Positions 15,450 to 21,861 of a DNA stretch of 22,403 nucleotides are shown piece by piece. The position numbers and the translations under genes were made by a program. The notes under the pieces were generated by a model, which was given only the letters and a program-made list of their open reading frames with translations, had not been told where the DNA came from and searched no databases. How positions within the stretch are numbered: position 1 is the first letter of the stretch; each line of letters starts with the position of its first letter. Source of the stretch: Gemmatimonadota bacterium. GTDB lineage: Bacteria; Latescibacterota; UBA2968; UBA8231. The stretch covers positions 1-22,403 of the forward strand of contig JAPPEF010000120.1 in the NCBI GenBank assembly GCA_028875335.1. The letters are read 5' to 3'.

Positions 15450-15780
15450 AAACCTTAACTCCGGACTGGGTAAAGGATTGAGGGGAAGGATGCCGGTCGA
15501 GGTCGATTACGTCCACCTCTCGGCCGGTAGCGTCCTCCAGCGCTTTCATTATTTCGAGCACAACAGGCGAGCAACCTGCCACAGCCACGTCAATGTCGGA
15601 CGACTCTCGCCAAGAATCGGGCGACCGCAGCGAGCCCACAATGTACGCGGCCTCGATTCCGAGAGGTTCTCGTAGCTCCAACAGAGTGCGACGAACACAG
15701 TCGAACAACTCGACTTGCTCTGCCGCTAGCCGCTGGCGTCGCGCTCTTATGGCCTCGTCGAGGATGCTGGTATCGAACAT
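15442..15780 (-). CDS. mntA: MntA-type nucleotidyltransferase antitoxin
   Basis: A 112-residue minimal nucleotidyltransferase. The motif Gly49-Ser50 then Ser-Ser61-Asp62-Ile-Asp64 gives the GS-x(10+)-DxD signature, with a third acidic residue in Glu-Val-Asp90-Val-Ile-Asp. Established MntA antitoxins AMPylate the Tyr of HepT. The ATG at 15780 is preferred: it begins just after the guaA stop (16-bp gap) and gives a compact NTase N-terminus, whereas the open frame upstream overlaps guaA. The ribosome site is weak, which suggests coupling to guaA translation. The order antitoxin then toxin, with overlap, is the usual one. Confidence 0.84.
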   Translation of the reverse strand: MFDTSILDEAIRARRQRLAAEQVELFDCVRRTLLELREPLGIEAAYIVGSLRSPDSWRESSDIDVAVAGCSPVVLEIMKALEDATGREVDVIDLDRHPSPQSFTQSGVKVYG

Positions 15781-15796
15781 ACTTTCGCCGTCTGGC

Positions 15797-17602
15797 TCAC
15801 TCCCACTCCACCGTGCCCGGCGGCTTGTGGGTAATGTCGTAGAAGACCGCCTCAATGCCCGCTAGCGCTAACAGCCGCTCGCACACGTCGTCCAAAAACG
15901 CCTGCGGCAACGGGCAAAAGCGCGCGGTCATAAAGTCGGAAGTCGCAATCGGCCGCAGCACCACGCTTTCTTGTACCCCATCCGACGACAGTGGCAAAAG
16001 CACCGTCGGCATCTGGGTCACTTCCTCCATCAGCCCGTGGCGCTCCAACGCCTCCATGCTGATGGCATCGGCCCGGCGCAGTAGATCGAGCCGGTCGCGG
16101 GTTAAATACCCCGCTTTGATGTTTTGCTGCGGCCGCGGTGTCGGCCCCAGTAGGTAAATCACCCGATTGATCGACGGGAAGTTATTGGTCAGCTCGGTAG
16201 AAAGGGCCTCCAGCGTCTTCCACTCTCTCTGGCCGGTGACCACCGCTGGATGAGCGTAGGTCCGAGAATCGCCCTGCACGCCGACGCTGCGCAATGGCAG
16301 CACATCGAGCGCCAGCCCGAATGTCGCCGCCACCTTTTGCGCCTCGGCGACCATCTCAAGCGCCAACCCGGAGTCAGCGTCCTCTGCGTCTGGCCCATCG
16401 CTGCACAAAGCCCGCACCGCCAGCCCTGGCCCTGGGAATGGATGCCGCCAGACCAAGTGGTGCGGCAAGCCGAGCGTCTCGCCCAAGGTGCGCGCCTCGT
16501 CCTTGTAGAGTTGGTCCAACGGCTCGACAACCTTGCCCTCGGCCAAAAGCTGATCGATGACGCCGACGCGGTTGTGGTGCGTCTTGATAACCGCTGCGTT
16601 TTCCGTGCCGCCGGACTCAATCGTATCCGTGTAGAGCGTCCCCTGGCCCAACAGCCACTCGTCCGGGTCCAGCGCCAGCGCCGCCAGCGCCCGGTCGCGG
16701 ACGCGGATGAACTCCTCGCCAATCCGCCGCCGCTTTTCCTCGGGATCGGCAATCCCCGCCGTAGCGGCGAGGAATTCCGCGCTGGCATCGACGACTTCCA
16801 GATTGTGCAGCCCCGCTCCCTTCATCAGCCGCTCGACCATCGCAGTCTCGCCCTCGCGCATAAAGCCGTTGTCAATGTGCAAGCCCAGCACCCGCTCCGC
16901 ACCCAAGGCGCGGTTGAGCAAAAGAAACGCCACCGACGAATCGACTCCGCCGCTGACGAACAAAAAGACGTTGCGCCCCTTCGCCTGCTCTTGGAGCCGC
17001 TCTATCGTCTCTTCGGTGTAGCGCTCCATCGTCCAGTTCCGCTCTGCGCCACACAGCGCGGCGAAGTTATCGAGGATCTCCATGCCCCGAACAGTGTGCG
17101 TCACTTCTGGATGGAACTGCAAGCCGTATATCTTGCGCTCGCCGTCGCCCATCGCCGCCACCGGGCAGTCCTCGGTCGCGCCCAAGACGGCAAACCCAGG
17201 TGGCAGAGCTGCAACGTGGTCGCGATGGCTCATCCACACCCGCTCGCGCTCGTCCAATCCTGCTAGCACCCCCTCTGCCTTGTGGACGTGCAGATAGGCC
17301 GCGCCAAACTCATGGGTCTCCCCCATCTCGACTTGGCCGCCCAAGCGATGGCAGAGCAGTTGGTGGCCATAGCACAAACCCAGCATCGGCTTGCCCATCG
17401 CCAAAATCTCGGGATTATACGTCGGGGCTTCCGGGTCATAGACGCTGGCCGGTCCACCCGACAGAATCAGCCCGTCGGCGTCTTGCAAATCGGCAACCGC
17501 AGTCTCTGGCGAGCGAATCTCAGCATGGACGCGAAGGCGGCGAAGGCGGTTGGCAATCAGGTGGGCGTACTGCCCGCCAAAGTCGAGGACGACGATGCTC
17601 AA
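15797..17602 (-). CDS. guaA: GMP synthase (glutamine-hydrolysing), long form with two dimerisation subdomains
   Basis: The enzyme makes GMP from XMP, ATP and glutamine. The class I amidotransferase domain (1-185) has Cys77 (Gly-Leu-Cys-Tyr-Gly-His) with His164 and Glu166. The ATP pyrophosphatase domain has the P-loop Ser-Gly-Gly-Val-Asp-Ser-Ser (217-223). At 601 residues it is about 75 longer than E. coli GuaA. The extra length is a second C-terminal subdomain: the first (about 395-490) carries Arg-Ser-Val-Gly-Val-Gln-Gly-Asp-Ser-Arg-Thr-Tyr, and the second (about 491-601) ends Lys-Pro-Pro-Gly-Thr-Val-Glu-Trp-Glu. This D1/D2 layout matches the human enzyme. The start codon is TTG (17602-17600), with AGGTG upstream inside the Cache gene, whose stop is only 3 bp away. 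mntA and hepT follow in the same direction. Confidence 0.96.
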   Translation of the reverse strand: MSIVVLDFGGQYAHLIANRLRRLRVHAEIRSPETAVADLQDADGLILSGGPASVYDPEAPTYNPEILAMGKPMLGLCYGHQLLCHRLGGQVEMGETHEFGAAYLHVHKAEGVLAGLDERERVWMSHRDHVAALPPGFAVLGATEDCPVAAMGDGERKIYGLQFHPEVTHTVRGMEILDNFAALCGAERNWTMERYTEETIERLQEQAKGRNVFLFVSGGVDSSVAFLLLNRALGAERVLGLHIDNGFMREGETAMVERLMKGAGLHNLEVVDASAEFLAATAGIADPEEKRRRIGEEFIRVRDRALAALALDPDEWLLGQGTLYTDTIESGGTENAAVIKTHHNRVGVIDQLLAEGKVVEPLDQLYKDEARTLGETLGLPHHLVWRHPFPGPGLAVRALCSDGPDAEDADSGLALEMVAEAQKVAATFGLALDVLPLRSVGVQGDSRTYAHPAVVTGQREWKTLEALSTELTNNFPSINRVIYLLGPTPRPQQNIKAGYLTRDRLDLLRRADAISMEALERHGLMEEVTQMPTVLLPLSSDGVQESVVLRPIATSDFMTARFCPLPQAFLDDVCERLLALAGIEAVFYDITHKPPGTVEWE

Positions 17603-17605
17603 AGT

Positions 17606-18151
17606 TTACACCTGCCCTTTCAGGCTACCCCACGAAATGGGCGCGACATTTGTCTGATCTTCAGTGAGATACAACCCCGCGCCAATGTAATAGGATGCCC
17701 CCTCAATCTCGATGGGGGCCACGTAGCTTACCTTGGTGGACTCGTCCTCTCCTGCGATCGCCGGATTATCAAAGAGATATTCCGTAAATCCGCCCCCGGC
17801 TTGTGCCGCCGCGATATTCTGCTGTACGATCTTAACGCCATTGCTGTCTTCTGAGTCGATATTATTGACCCCTTCGCGATCGGGTTGGGTCGCGTGGAAG
17901 AAGCCCACGCCCTCAAAACTGGTGATGAAGATATAAATCGGCCCATGCCTCCATCCTTCATCGGTCCTGAAGGTCTCCAAAATAGCCGCCCGCTCCGCCT
18001 CGTCTTGTGCCGACTCCAACAGGCTCTTCGCTTCCAGCACGAAATTCTTCAGCGTCTCTCGATCTACTACATCCCTTGCGGCAGCGTCGGCTTTTTCTGC
18101 TCCGCCGAGTAGCCCTATCGCAACTAGGATAAACGACAATATTCGGATCAT
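17606..18151 (-). CDS. Secreted single-Cache-domain protein
   Basis: A 181-residue exported protein. A signal peptide (Met-Ile-Arg-Ile-Leu-Ser-Phe-Ile-Leu-Val-Ala-Ile-Gly-Leu-Leu) with likely cleavage near Ala-Asp-Ala-Ala precedes one sCache_2-like sensor domain. This has a helix Leu-Lys-Asn-Phe-Val-Leu-Glu-Ala-Lys, then Gly-Pro-Ile-Tyr-Ile-Phe-Ile, Gly-Val-Gly-Phe-Phe-His-Ala and Gly-Ala-Ser-Tyr-Tyr-Ile-Gly-Ala-Gly-Leu-Tyr-Leu. Cache domains bind small ligands outside the cytoplasm; this one has no attached kinase or chemoreceptor, so it may be a free binding protein. The ATG at 18151 is chosen over a longer open frame because GGGGAG is six bases upstream and the signal peptide starts there. 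It is directly followed by guaA (3 bp). Confidence 0.82.
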   Translation of the reverse strand: MIRILSFILVAIGLLGGAEKADAAARDVVDRETLKNFVLEAKSLLESAQDEAERAAILETFRTDEGWRHGPIYIFITSFEGVGFFHATQPDREGVNNIDSEDSNGVKIVQQNIAAAQAGGGFTEYLFDNPAIAGEDESTKVSYVAPIEIEGASYYIGAGLYLTEDQTNVAPISWGSLKGQV

Positions 18152-18190
18152 GATTCTCTCCCCATGATTGGTTAATGAGTGATAGATAGT

Positions 18191-18219
18191 ACGTAAAGGG
18201 GCTTTAAGTATATAGTCAA
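18191..18219 (-). promoter_or_regulatory. Weak candidate promoter for the Cache-guaA operon
   Basis: Minus-strand TTGACT (18219-18214) is a good -35, but the hexamer 17-18 bp downstream (TTACGT or TACGTA, 18196-18190) is a poor -10. It is the best leftward candidate in the 133-bp divergent gap. Confidence 0.3.
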
Positions 18220-18248
18220 GGCGCGTCGGCTCTTTTCGCTCCTTAGAC

Positions 18249-18277
18249 AAGACGCGAGCGCGCCGCCGGACTATATT
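18249..18277 (+). promoter_or_regulatory. Candidate promoter of the permease, leaderless arrangement
   Basis: AAGACG (18249-18254), 17 bp and TATATT (18272-18277) predict initiation at or next to the A of the ATG at 18285. No Shine-Dalgarno sequence precedes that ATG, which agrees with a leaderless transcript. Confidence 0.4.
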
Positions 18278-18284
18278 TGCTCGC

Positions 18285-19574
18285 ATGACCTCCGCACCCA
18301 CCCCATCCGAACGCCTGCGTCCCGAGTTGGGCCTAATCGGCACCATCGCCCTCGGCTTGGGTTCGATCGTCGGCACCGGCGTCTTCGTCAGCATTGGCAT
18401 CGGCGCTGGCATCGCTGGGCCGGCGGTCCTCGTCGCCATCGCCATAGGAGCGCTGGTCGCCCTCTGCAACGGCCTGTCCAGCGCCCAGCTAGCCGCCAAC
18501 CATCCGCTCAGCGGTGGCACGTACCAATACGGCTATGAATATGCTTCACCAACCATCGGCTTTACCGCCGGATGGATGTTCCTCTGCGCCAAGAGCGCGA
18601 CTGCCGCCACTGCGGCGCTGGGGCTGGCCGGCTACCTGCTCAACGCACTAGATCAGACCGCATCTATCACTCCGGTCGCCTTGGCCGCCGTGCTAGCACT
18701 CACCCTCATCTCCCTCCTAGGCATCAACCGCACCAACAAGGTCAACATCGCCATCGTCGCTGCGACGCTTTGCTCGCTGATCGTCTTTATCGTCGCTGGC
18801 ACACCCAGCGCCCTGTGCAACCTGTACCTGACCCCTTTATTGGGAGAACAAGGCTGGTCGGCCCTGCTACATGCCAGCGCCCTGATGTTCGTCGCTTATA
18901 CGGGCTACGGTCGCATTGCCACGCTTGGCGAAGAAGTGCGCCAACCCCGCAAGACAATCCCCCGCGCCATCGTCGCCGTGCTGCTGATCTCTATGATGCT
19001 CTACATCGGCGTCGGTGCCGTCGCCATAGCCGCCGTAGGGTCGGAGGCGTTCTACGCGGCCACTATGGACAAGGCCGCTCCCCTAAAGATCATCGCCCAC
19101 ACCTTTGACGCGTCCGGCATCTCTTGGCTCCTAGCCTTGGGAGCTATCACCGCTATGGCCGGGGTGCTGCTCAACCTAATTCTCGGTCTGTCGCGAGTCC
19201 TGCTGGCCATGGGCCGCCGAGGAGATATGCCCCAAGCGCTTGCCCGTCTCAATCGGGATCAGACCACGCCCTCTATTGCCGTGGTGGTCGTCGGGCTGGC
19301 GATCTCCGGGCTAGTCCTCGTGGGCAACATCAAGACTACTTGGTCCTTTAGCGCTTTCACCATTCTGGTCTATTACGCCATCACCAACTTCTGCGCCCTG
19401 CGCTTGCCAGCCGACCAACGGCTCTATCCCCGATGGATAGCCATAGTGGGCCTAGTCGCCTGCTTGGGGTTGGCGTTTTTCGTCGAGCGCACGATCTGGC
19501 TCAGCGGCTTGGGGCTGCTCTTGCTCGGCTGGTGTTGGCACCGCGTGGCACAGTATCGCATGGGGAAAGCCTAG
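18285..19574 (+). CDS. APC-superfamily amino-acid permease
   Basis: A 429-residue integral membrane protein with about 12 hydrophobic segments. It begins with the APC signature in helix 1 (Gly-Leu-Gly-Ser-Ile-Val-Gly-Thr-Gly-Val-Phe, about 24-34). Helix 2-3 has Ser-Ala-Gln-Leu-Ala followed by Pro-Leu-Ser-Gly-Gly-Thr-Tyr-Gln-Tyr-Gly. Helix 6 has Phe-Val-Ala-Tyr-Thr-Gly-Tyr-Gly-Arg-Ile-Ala-Thr-Leu-Gly-Glu-Glu-Val, then Pro-Arg-Lys-Thr-Ile-Pro-Arg-Ala. These features place it with cationic-amino-acid or amine-type exchangers of the inner membrane; the substrate is not predictable. No Shine-Dalgarno sequence is visible, and the -10 box lies seven bases before the ATG. It diverges from the Cache-guaA operon. 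Confidence 0.9.
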   Translation: MTSAPTPSERLRPELGLIGTIALGLGSIVGTGVFVSIGIGAGIAGPAVLVAIAIGALVALCNGLSSAQLAANHPLSGGTYQYGYEYASPTIGFTAGWMFLCAKSATAATAALGLAGYLLNALDQTASITPVALAAVLALTLISLLGINRTNKVNIAIVAATLCSLIVFIVAGTPSALCNLYLTPLLGEQGWSALLHASALMFVAYTGYGRIATLGEEVRQPRKTIPRAIVAVLLISMMLYIGVGAVAIAAVGSEAFYAATMDKAAPLKIIAHTFDASGISWLLALGAITAMAGVLLNLILGLSRVLLAMGRRGDMPQALARLNRDQTTPSIAVVVVGLAISGLVLVGNIKTTWSFSAFTILVYYAITNFCALRLPADQRLYPRWIAIVGLVACLGLAFFVERTIWLSGLGLLLLGWCWHRVAQYRMGKA

Positions 19575-19638
19575 GTGGCCAGTCAACGCATGGAACGAAC
19601 GGACGCGCTTGATCGTCATTTACAGGTATTGCGACCGT

Positions 19639-19676
19639 GTCATGCTGAGCGCAGCGGAGTCGAAGTATCTCGCTGG
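19639..19676 (+). repeat. Solitary copy of the 'GTCATGCTGAGCG' repeat
   Basis: This 38-bp stretch (GTCATGCTGAGCGCAGCGGA, then GTCGAAGTATCTC and a few bases) matches one arm of the palindrome at 12322-12364, apart from a short indel and three or four substitutions. It has no inverted partner here. It lies in the 146-bp gap between the permease and the first barrel gene, which otherwise shows only the AGGAG of the next gene. Confidence 0.75.
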
Positions 19677-19720
19677 ACGATGCGCAAAGCCAGCTAATCA
19701 GTGCTCTAGGAGAAGCTCCC

Positions 19721-20320
19721 ATGTCTATCCCCCGTCTGATCTGGATCGTCCTACTGACGAGCGGCATCGCCGCTGCCGACCAAGGCCCCTTGGCCGACCG
19801 AGGCGACTGGGCGCTGGGCGTCGCCTTGCCCTCTAACAGCGGAAGCAGCTTCAGCCTGTGGAAAATTCGCTCTCCCACCACCGCCGTGGGCTTGGAAGTA
19901 GGTGTTTCGTGGAGCTACGCCGATTCCACCCTCGACGCCGATGATCCCAACCCGACCAGCCTCCAAAATCATTCCCTGTATCTACGACTAAGTCCTACTA
20001 TCAAGCACTATCGTCCGCTGCACGACCGAGTTGCACCTTTTATGTACAGCCGAGTCGATGCCAGTTTTTGGGGCCGCAAATGGGATGCCGACCCACCTAC
20101 TCAATACGGCGGCAGTTCTGGTAGTGCAGGGCTATCACTGGGTTTGGGAGTCGAATGGTTCCCATTCCAACGCATCAGCTTAGGCGGTCAGACCGGACTG
20201 AGCCTGAGCTACCGCTACGGGCGGTACGATACTAGGAGCTATAGCAACAGCTCTTTTCGCAGTTGGGCCTTGTATATAGGAACCTTCCAATCAGAGGTAA
20301 AGGCATTGATGTATTTTTGA
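19721..20320 (+). CDS. Small outer-membrane beta-barrel protein, paralogue 1
   Basis: A 199-residue protein with a signal peptide (Leu-Ile-Trp-Ile-Val-Leu-Leu-Thr-Ser-Gly, cleavage near Ala-Ala-Ala). It has alternating amphipathic strands rich in Tyr, Trp, Ser and Gly, and a C-terminal Met-Tyr-Phe. A terminal Phe with that strand pattern is typical of substrates of the outer-membrane BAM insertase, and the length suits an 8-stranded barrel. It shares long blocks with the gene at 21286: Asp-Arg-Gly-x-Trp-Ala-Leu-Gly-Val-Ala-Leu-Pro-Ser, Tyr-Arg-Pro-x-His-Asp-Arg-Val-Ala-Pro-Phe, and Trp-Phe-Pro-Phe-Gln-Arg-Ile-Ser-Leu. No named family is recognised and the function is unknown. AGGAG lies eight bases before the ATG. 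A lipoprotein gene follows 9 bp later. Confidence 0.78.
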   Translation: MSIPRLIWIVLLTSGIAAADQGPLADRGDWALGVALPSNSGSSFSLWKIRSPTTAVGLEVGVSWSYADSTLDADDPNPTSLQNHSLYLRLSPTIKHYRPLHDRVAPFMYSRVDASFWGRKWDADPPTQYGGSSGSAGLSLGLGVEWFPFQRISLGGQTGLSLSYRYGRYDTRSYSNSSFRSWALYIGTFQSEVKALMYF

Positions 20321-20329
20321 CGAAAGGCG

Positions 20330-21220
20330 ATGCCTCTACTCATCACCCTCTACTATTTGAACAATGCGATGCCTCTTTTAGCTCTTACTTTGCTGTTAGC
20401 CATCCAGATAACGGCGTGCGACTATTGGAGCCCGACACAGTCCTTTGACTCATCCGATGTTCCCAGGCGCCCGGAACGTGTTTTTCTGAATGACGATACC
20501 CGCTTCAATGAGAGTCGTCATTTCTCCCTAATTCTCTGGAATTGGCCAGCAAGTGCCGTAGATGCCATCTATTTTTTACCAATTAGCGAGGCTACTAGCT
20601 ATGGTCTAGACGATCCCGATTACAGGATATACGTTTTTGTGCGGTCATCCGAGGCCGAACCAACTACGCTGTGCCGCGACGATGGACAAGTTATTGATGG
20701 GTTTCAGCCAAACCCCGCCTTCGCAGAAGTCTGTATTGACAATGGCCGAATAACCTTGCGCAAAAAGCAAGACTATTCTTTTAAGGACAATCCCGTCTCC
20801 CTAAGGATCATCCCCACAGTAGAAGAACCCTACCGACGATCAGAATTCCTCGTTACGACGGGAATACGTCTTACTAGCGATACTTCTTTGCGGTTCGAGG
20901 AAGGTGGAGTTATTCGAAGCCTCGTAAATTGGCCGGCGAGTGCTGTAGATAAAATCTATCTTGCACCAATTAACGAAGCCACCGACTATGGTCATAGATA
21001 TGATCCTGATCAATGGATATACATTTTCGTGCGGCCGTCTGAGCCAGCGGTACTGTGCCGCGACGATGGACAAGCCATTGATGGGTTTCAGCCAAACCCC
21101 GCCTTCGCAGAAGTCTGTATTGTCGATGGCCGAATAACCTTACGCAAAAAGCAAGACTACTCCTTCAAGGACAATCCCGCCTTTTTATGGGTGGCTCCAG
21201 TACCAGAGACTCTAAGATAA
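20330..21220 (+). CDS. Internally duplicated lipoprotein of unknown function
   Basis: A 296-residue protein with a hydrophobic N-terminus ending in a lipobox-like Ile-Thr-Ala-Cys30. An internal Met14 (20369) would give a more standard signal peptide, but neither start has a well-spaced ribosome site. After the Cys, two copies of a domain of about 95 residues (about 69-163 and 200-292) each begin Asn-Trp-Pro-Ala-Ser-Ala-Val-Asp. Each contains Leu-Cys-Arg-Asp-Asp-Gly-Gln and Gly-Phe-Gln-Pro-Asn-Pro-Ala-Phe-Ala-Glu-Val-Cys, and ends Lys-Lys-Gln-Asp-Tyr-Ser-Phe-Lys-Asp-Asn-Pro. Two Cys per copy could form a disulfide. No known family is recognised. Flanked by two paralogous barrels, it is a candidate periplasmic or surface partner of them. 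Confidence 0.78.
   Translation: MPLLITLYYLNNAMPLLALTLLLAIQITACDYWSPTQSFDSSDVPRRPERVFLNDDTRFNESRHFSLILWNWPASAVDAIYFLPISEATSYGLDDPDYRIYVFVRSSEAEPTTLCRDDGQVIDGFQPNPAFAEVCIDNGRITLRKKQDYSFKDNPVSLRIIPTVEEPYRRSEFLVTTGIRLTSDTSLRFEEGGVIRSLVNWPASAVDKIYLAPINEATDYGHRYDPDQWIYIFVRPSEPAVLCRDDGQAIDGFQPNPAFAEVCIVDGRITLRKKQDYSFKDNPAFLWVAPVPETLR
20669..20795 (+). repeat. First 127-bp copy of a near-identical intragenic duplication
   Basis: This matches 21053-21179 with 8 differences in 127 bases and no indels. The parts of the duplicated domain upstream of it differ much more. Confidence 0.9.
21053..21179 (+). repeat. Second 127-bp copy of the intragenic duplication
   Basis: The partner of 20669-20795, in direct orientation and 384 bp downstream, so recombination between copies would stay in frame (384 is a multiple of three). 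Confidence 0.9.
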
Positions 21221-21285
21221 ACTAGCGGCTAAGAGGGGATGTTCTACGCTCTATATGAGATCCAACTTCTTTCGTGGAGAAAGCC

Positions 21286-21861
21286 ATGTTTATTTGCCCG
21301 CTGATCGGTATCGTCCTGTTGATAAGCACCGCCGCCGCGGACCAAGACCCTTTAACCGACCGAGGCAACTGGGCGTTGGGTGTAGCTCTGCCTTCCAGTA
21401 GCGGACTCGACCTCAGCCTGTGGAAAGTACGCTCTCCCGTCACGGCCCTCGGCTTGGAAATAGATTTTTCGTTGTACCGCAGCGACCACACTTCCGACGA
21501 CCTCGGAAACCGCGACCGAAACGACACCCAATCACAGTATCGTTCTCTAAGTCTGCAACTACGTCCTACCATCAAGCAATACCGTCCCATACACGACCGA
21601 GTCGCCCCTTTTATTTTTTATCAAGTCCACGCGGACTTTTCCGTTTGGGATCGCCAAGAGGAAACCGGTTTGAGGATGACACAAAGCACCAGAAGCAATA
21701 GCGATCTGGGGATAGCGCTAGGTCTGGGAGCCGACTGGTTCCCCTTCCAACGCATCAGCTTGAGCGGTCAGACCGGCCTAGACCTAAGCTACCGCTCCAA
21801 CCCTAGACTGTGGTCCCTCAAGACCTTCCAAACGGAGGTAGCGGCGCTAGTGTATTTTTGA
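21286..21861 (+). CDS. Small outer-membrane beta-barrel protein, paralogue 2
   Basis: A 191-residue paralogue of the gene at 19721, with a signal peptide (Ile-Gly-Ile-Val-Leu-Leu-Ile-Ser, cleavage near Thr-Ala-Ala-Ala) and a C-terminal Val-Tyr-Phe. Conserved blocks sit at the N-terminus, in the middle (Leu-Arg-Pro-Thr-Ile-Lys-Gln-Tyr-Arg-Pro) and near the end (Asp-Trp-Phe-Pro-Phe-Gln-Arg-Ile-Ser-Leu-Ser-Gly-Gln-Thr-Gly-Leu). Variable stretches between them would be extracellular loops. The ATG at 21286 with GGAG six bases upstream (21276-21279) is preferred over a GTG at 21274 that would overlap that site. Its last 15 bases overlap the 3' end of the convergent nadB gene. Function is unknown. 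Confidence 0.78.
   Translation: MFICPLIGIVLLISTAAADQDPLTDRGNWALGVALPSSSGLDLSLWKVRSPVTALGLEIDFSLYRSDHTSDDLGNRDRNDTQSQYRSLSLQLRPTIKQYRPIHDRVAPFIFYQVHADFSVWDRQEETGLRMTQSTRSNSDLGIALGLGADWFPFQRISLSGQTGLDLSYRSNPRLWSLKTFQTEVAALVYF

Noticed and set aside
15781..15855. N-terminal extension of the nucleotidyltransferase
   Set aside because: It would overlap the end of guaA in another frame; the ATG at 15780 gives the normal compact protein.
16250..17266. 338-codon plus-strand open frame
   Set aside because: It is antisense to guaA, with shadow-like composition and no motif.
18152..18520. N-terminal extension of the Cache protein
   Set aside because: The extension is Pro/Met/Arg-rich, overlaps the divergent permease gene and its promoter, and would bury the signal peptide that starts at 18151.
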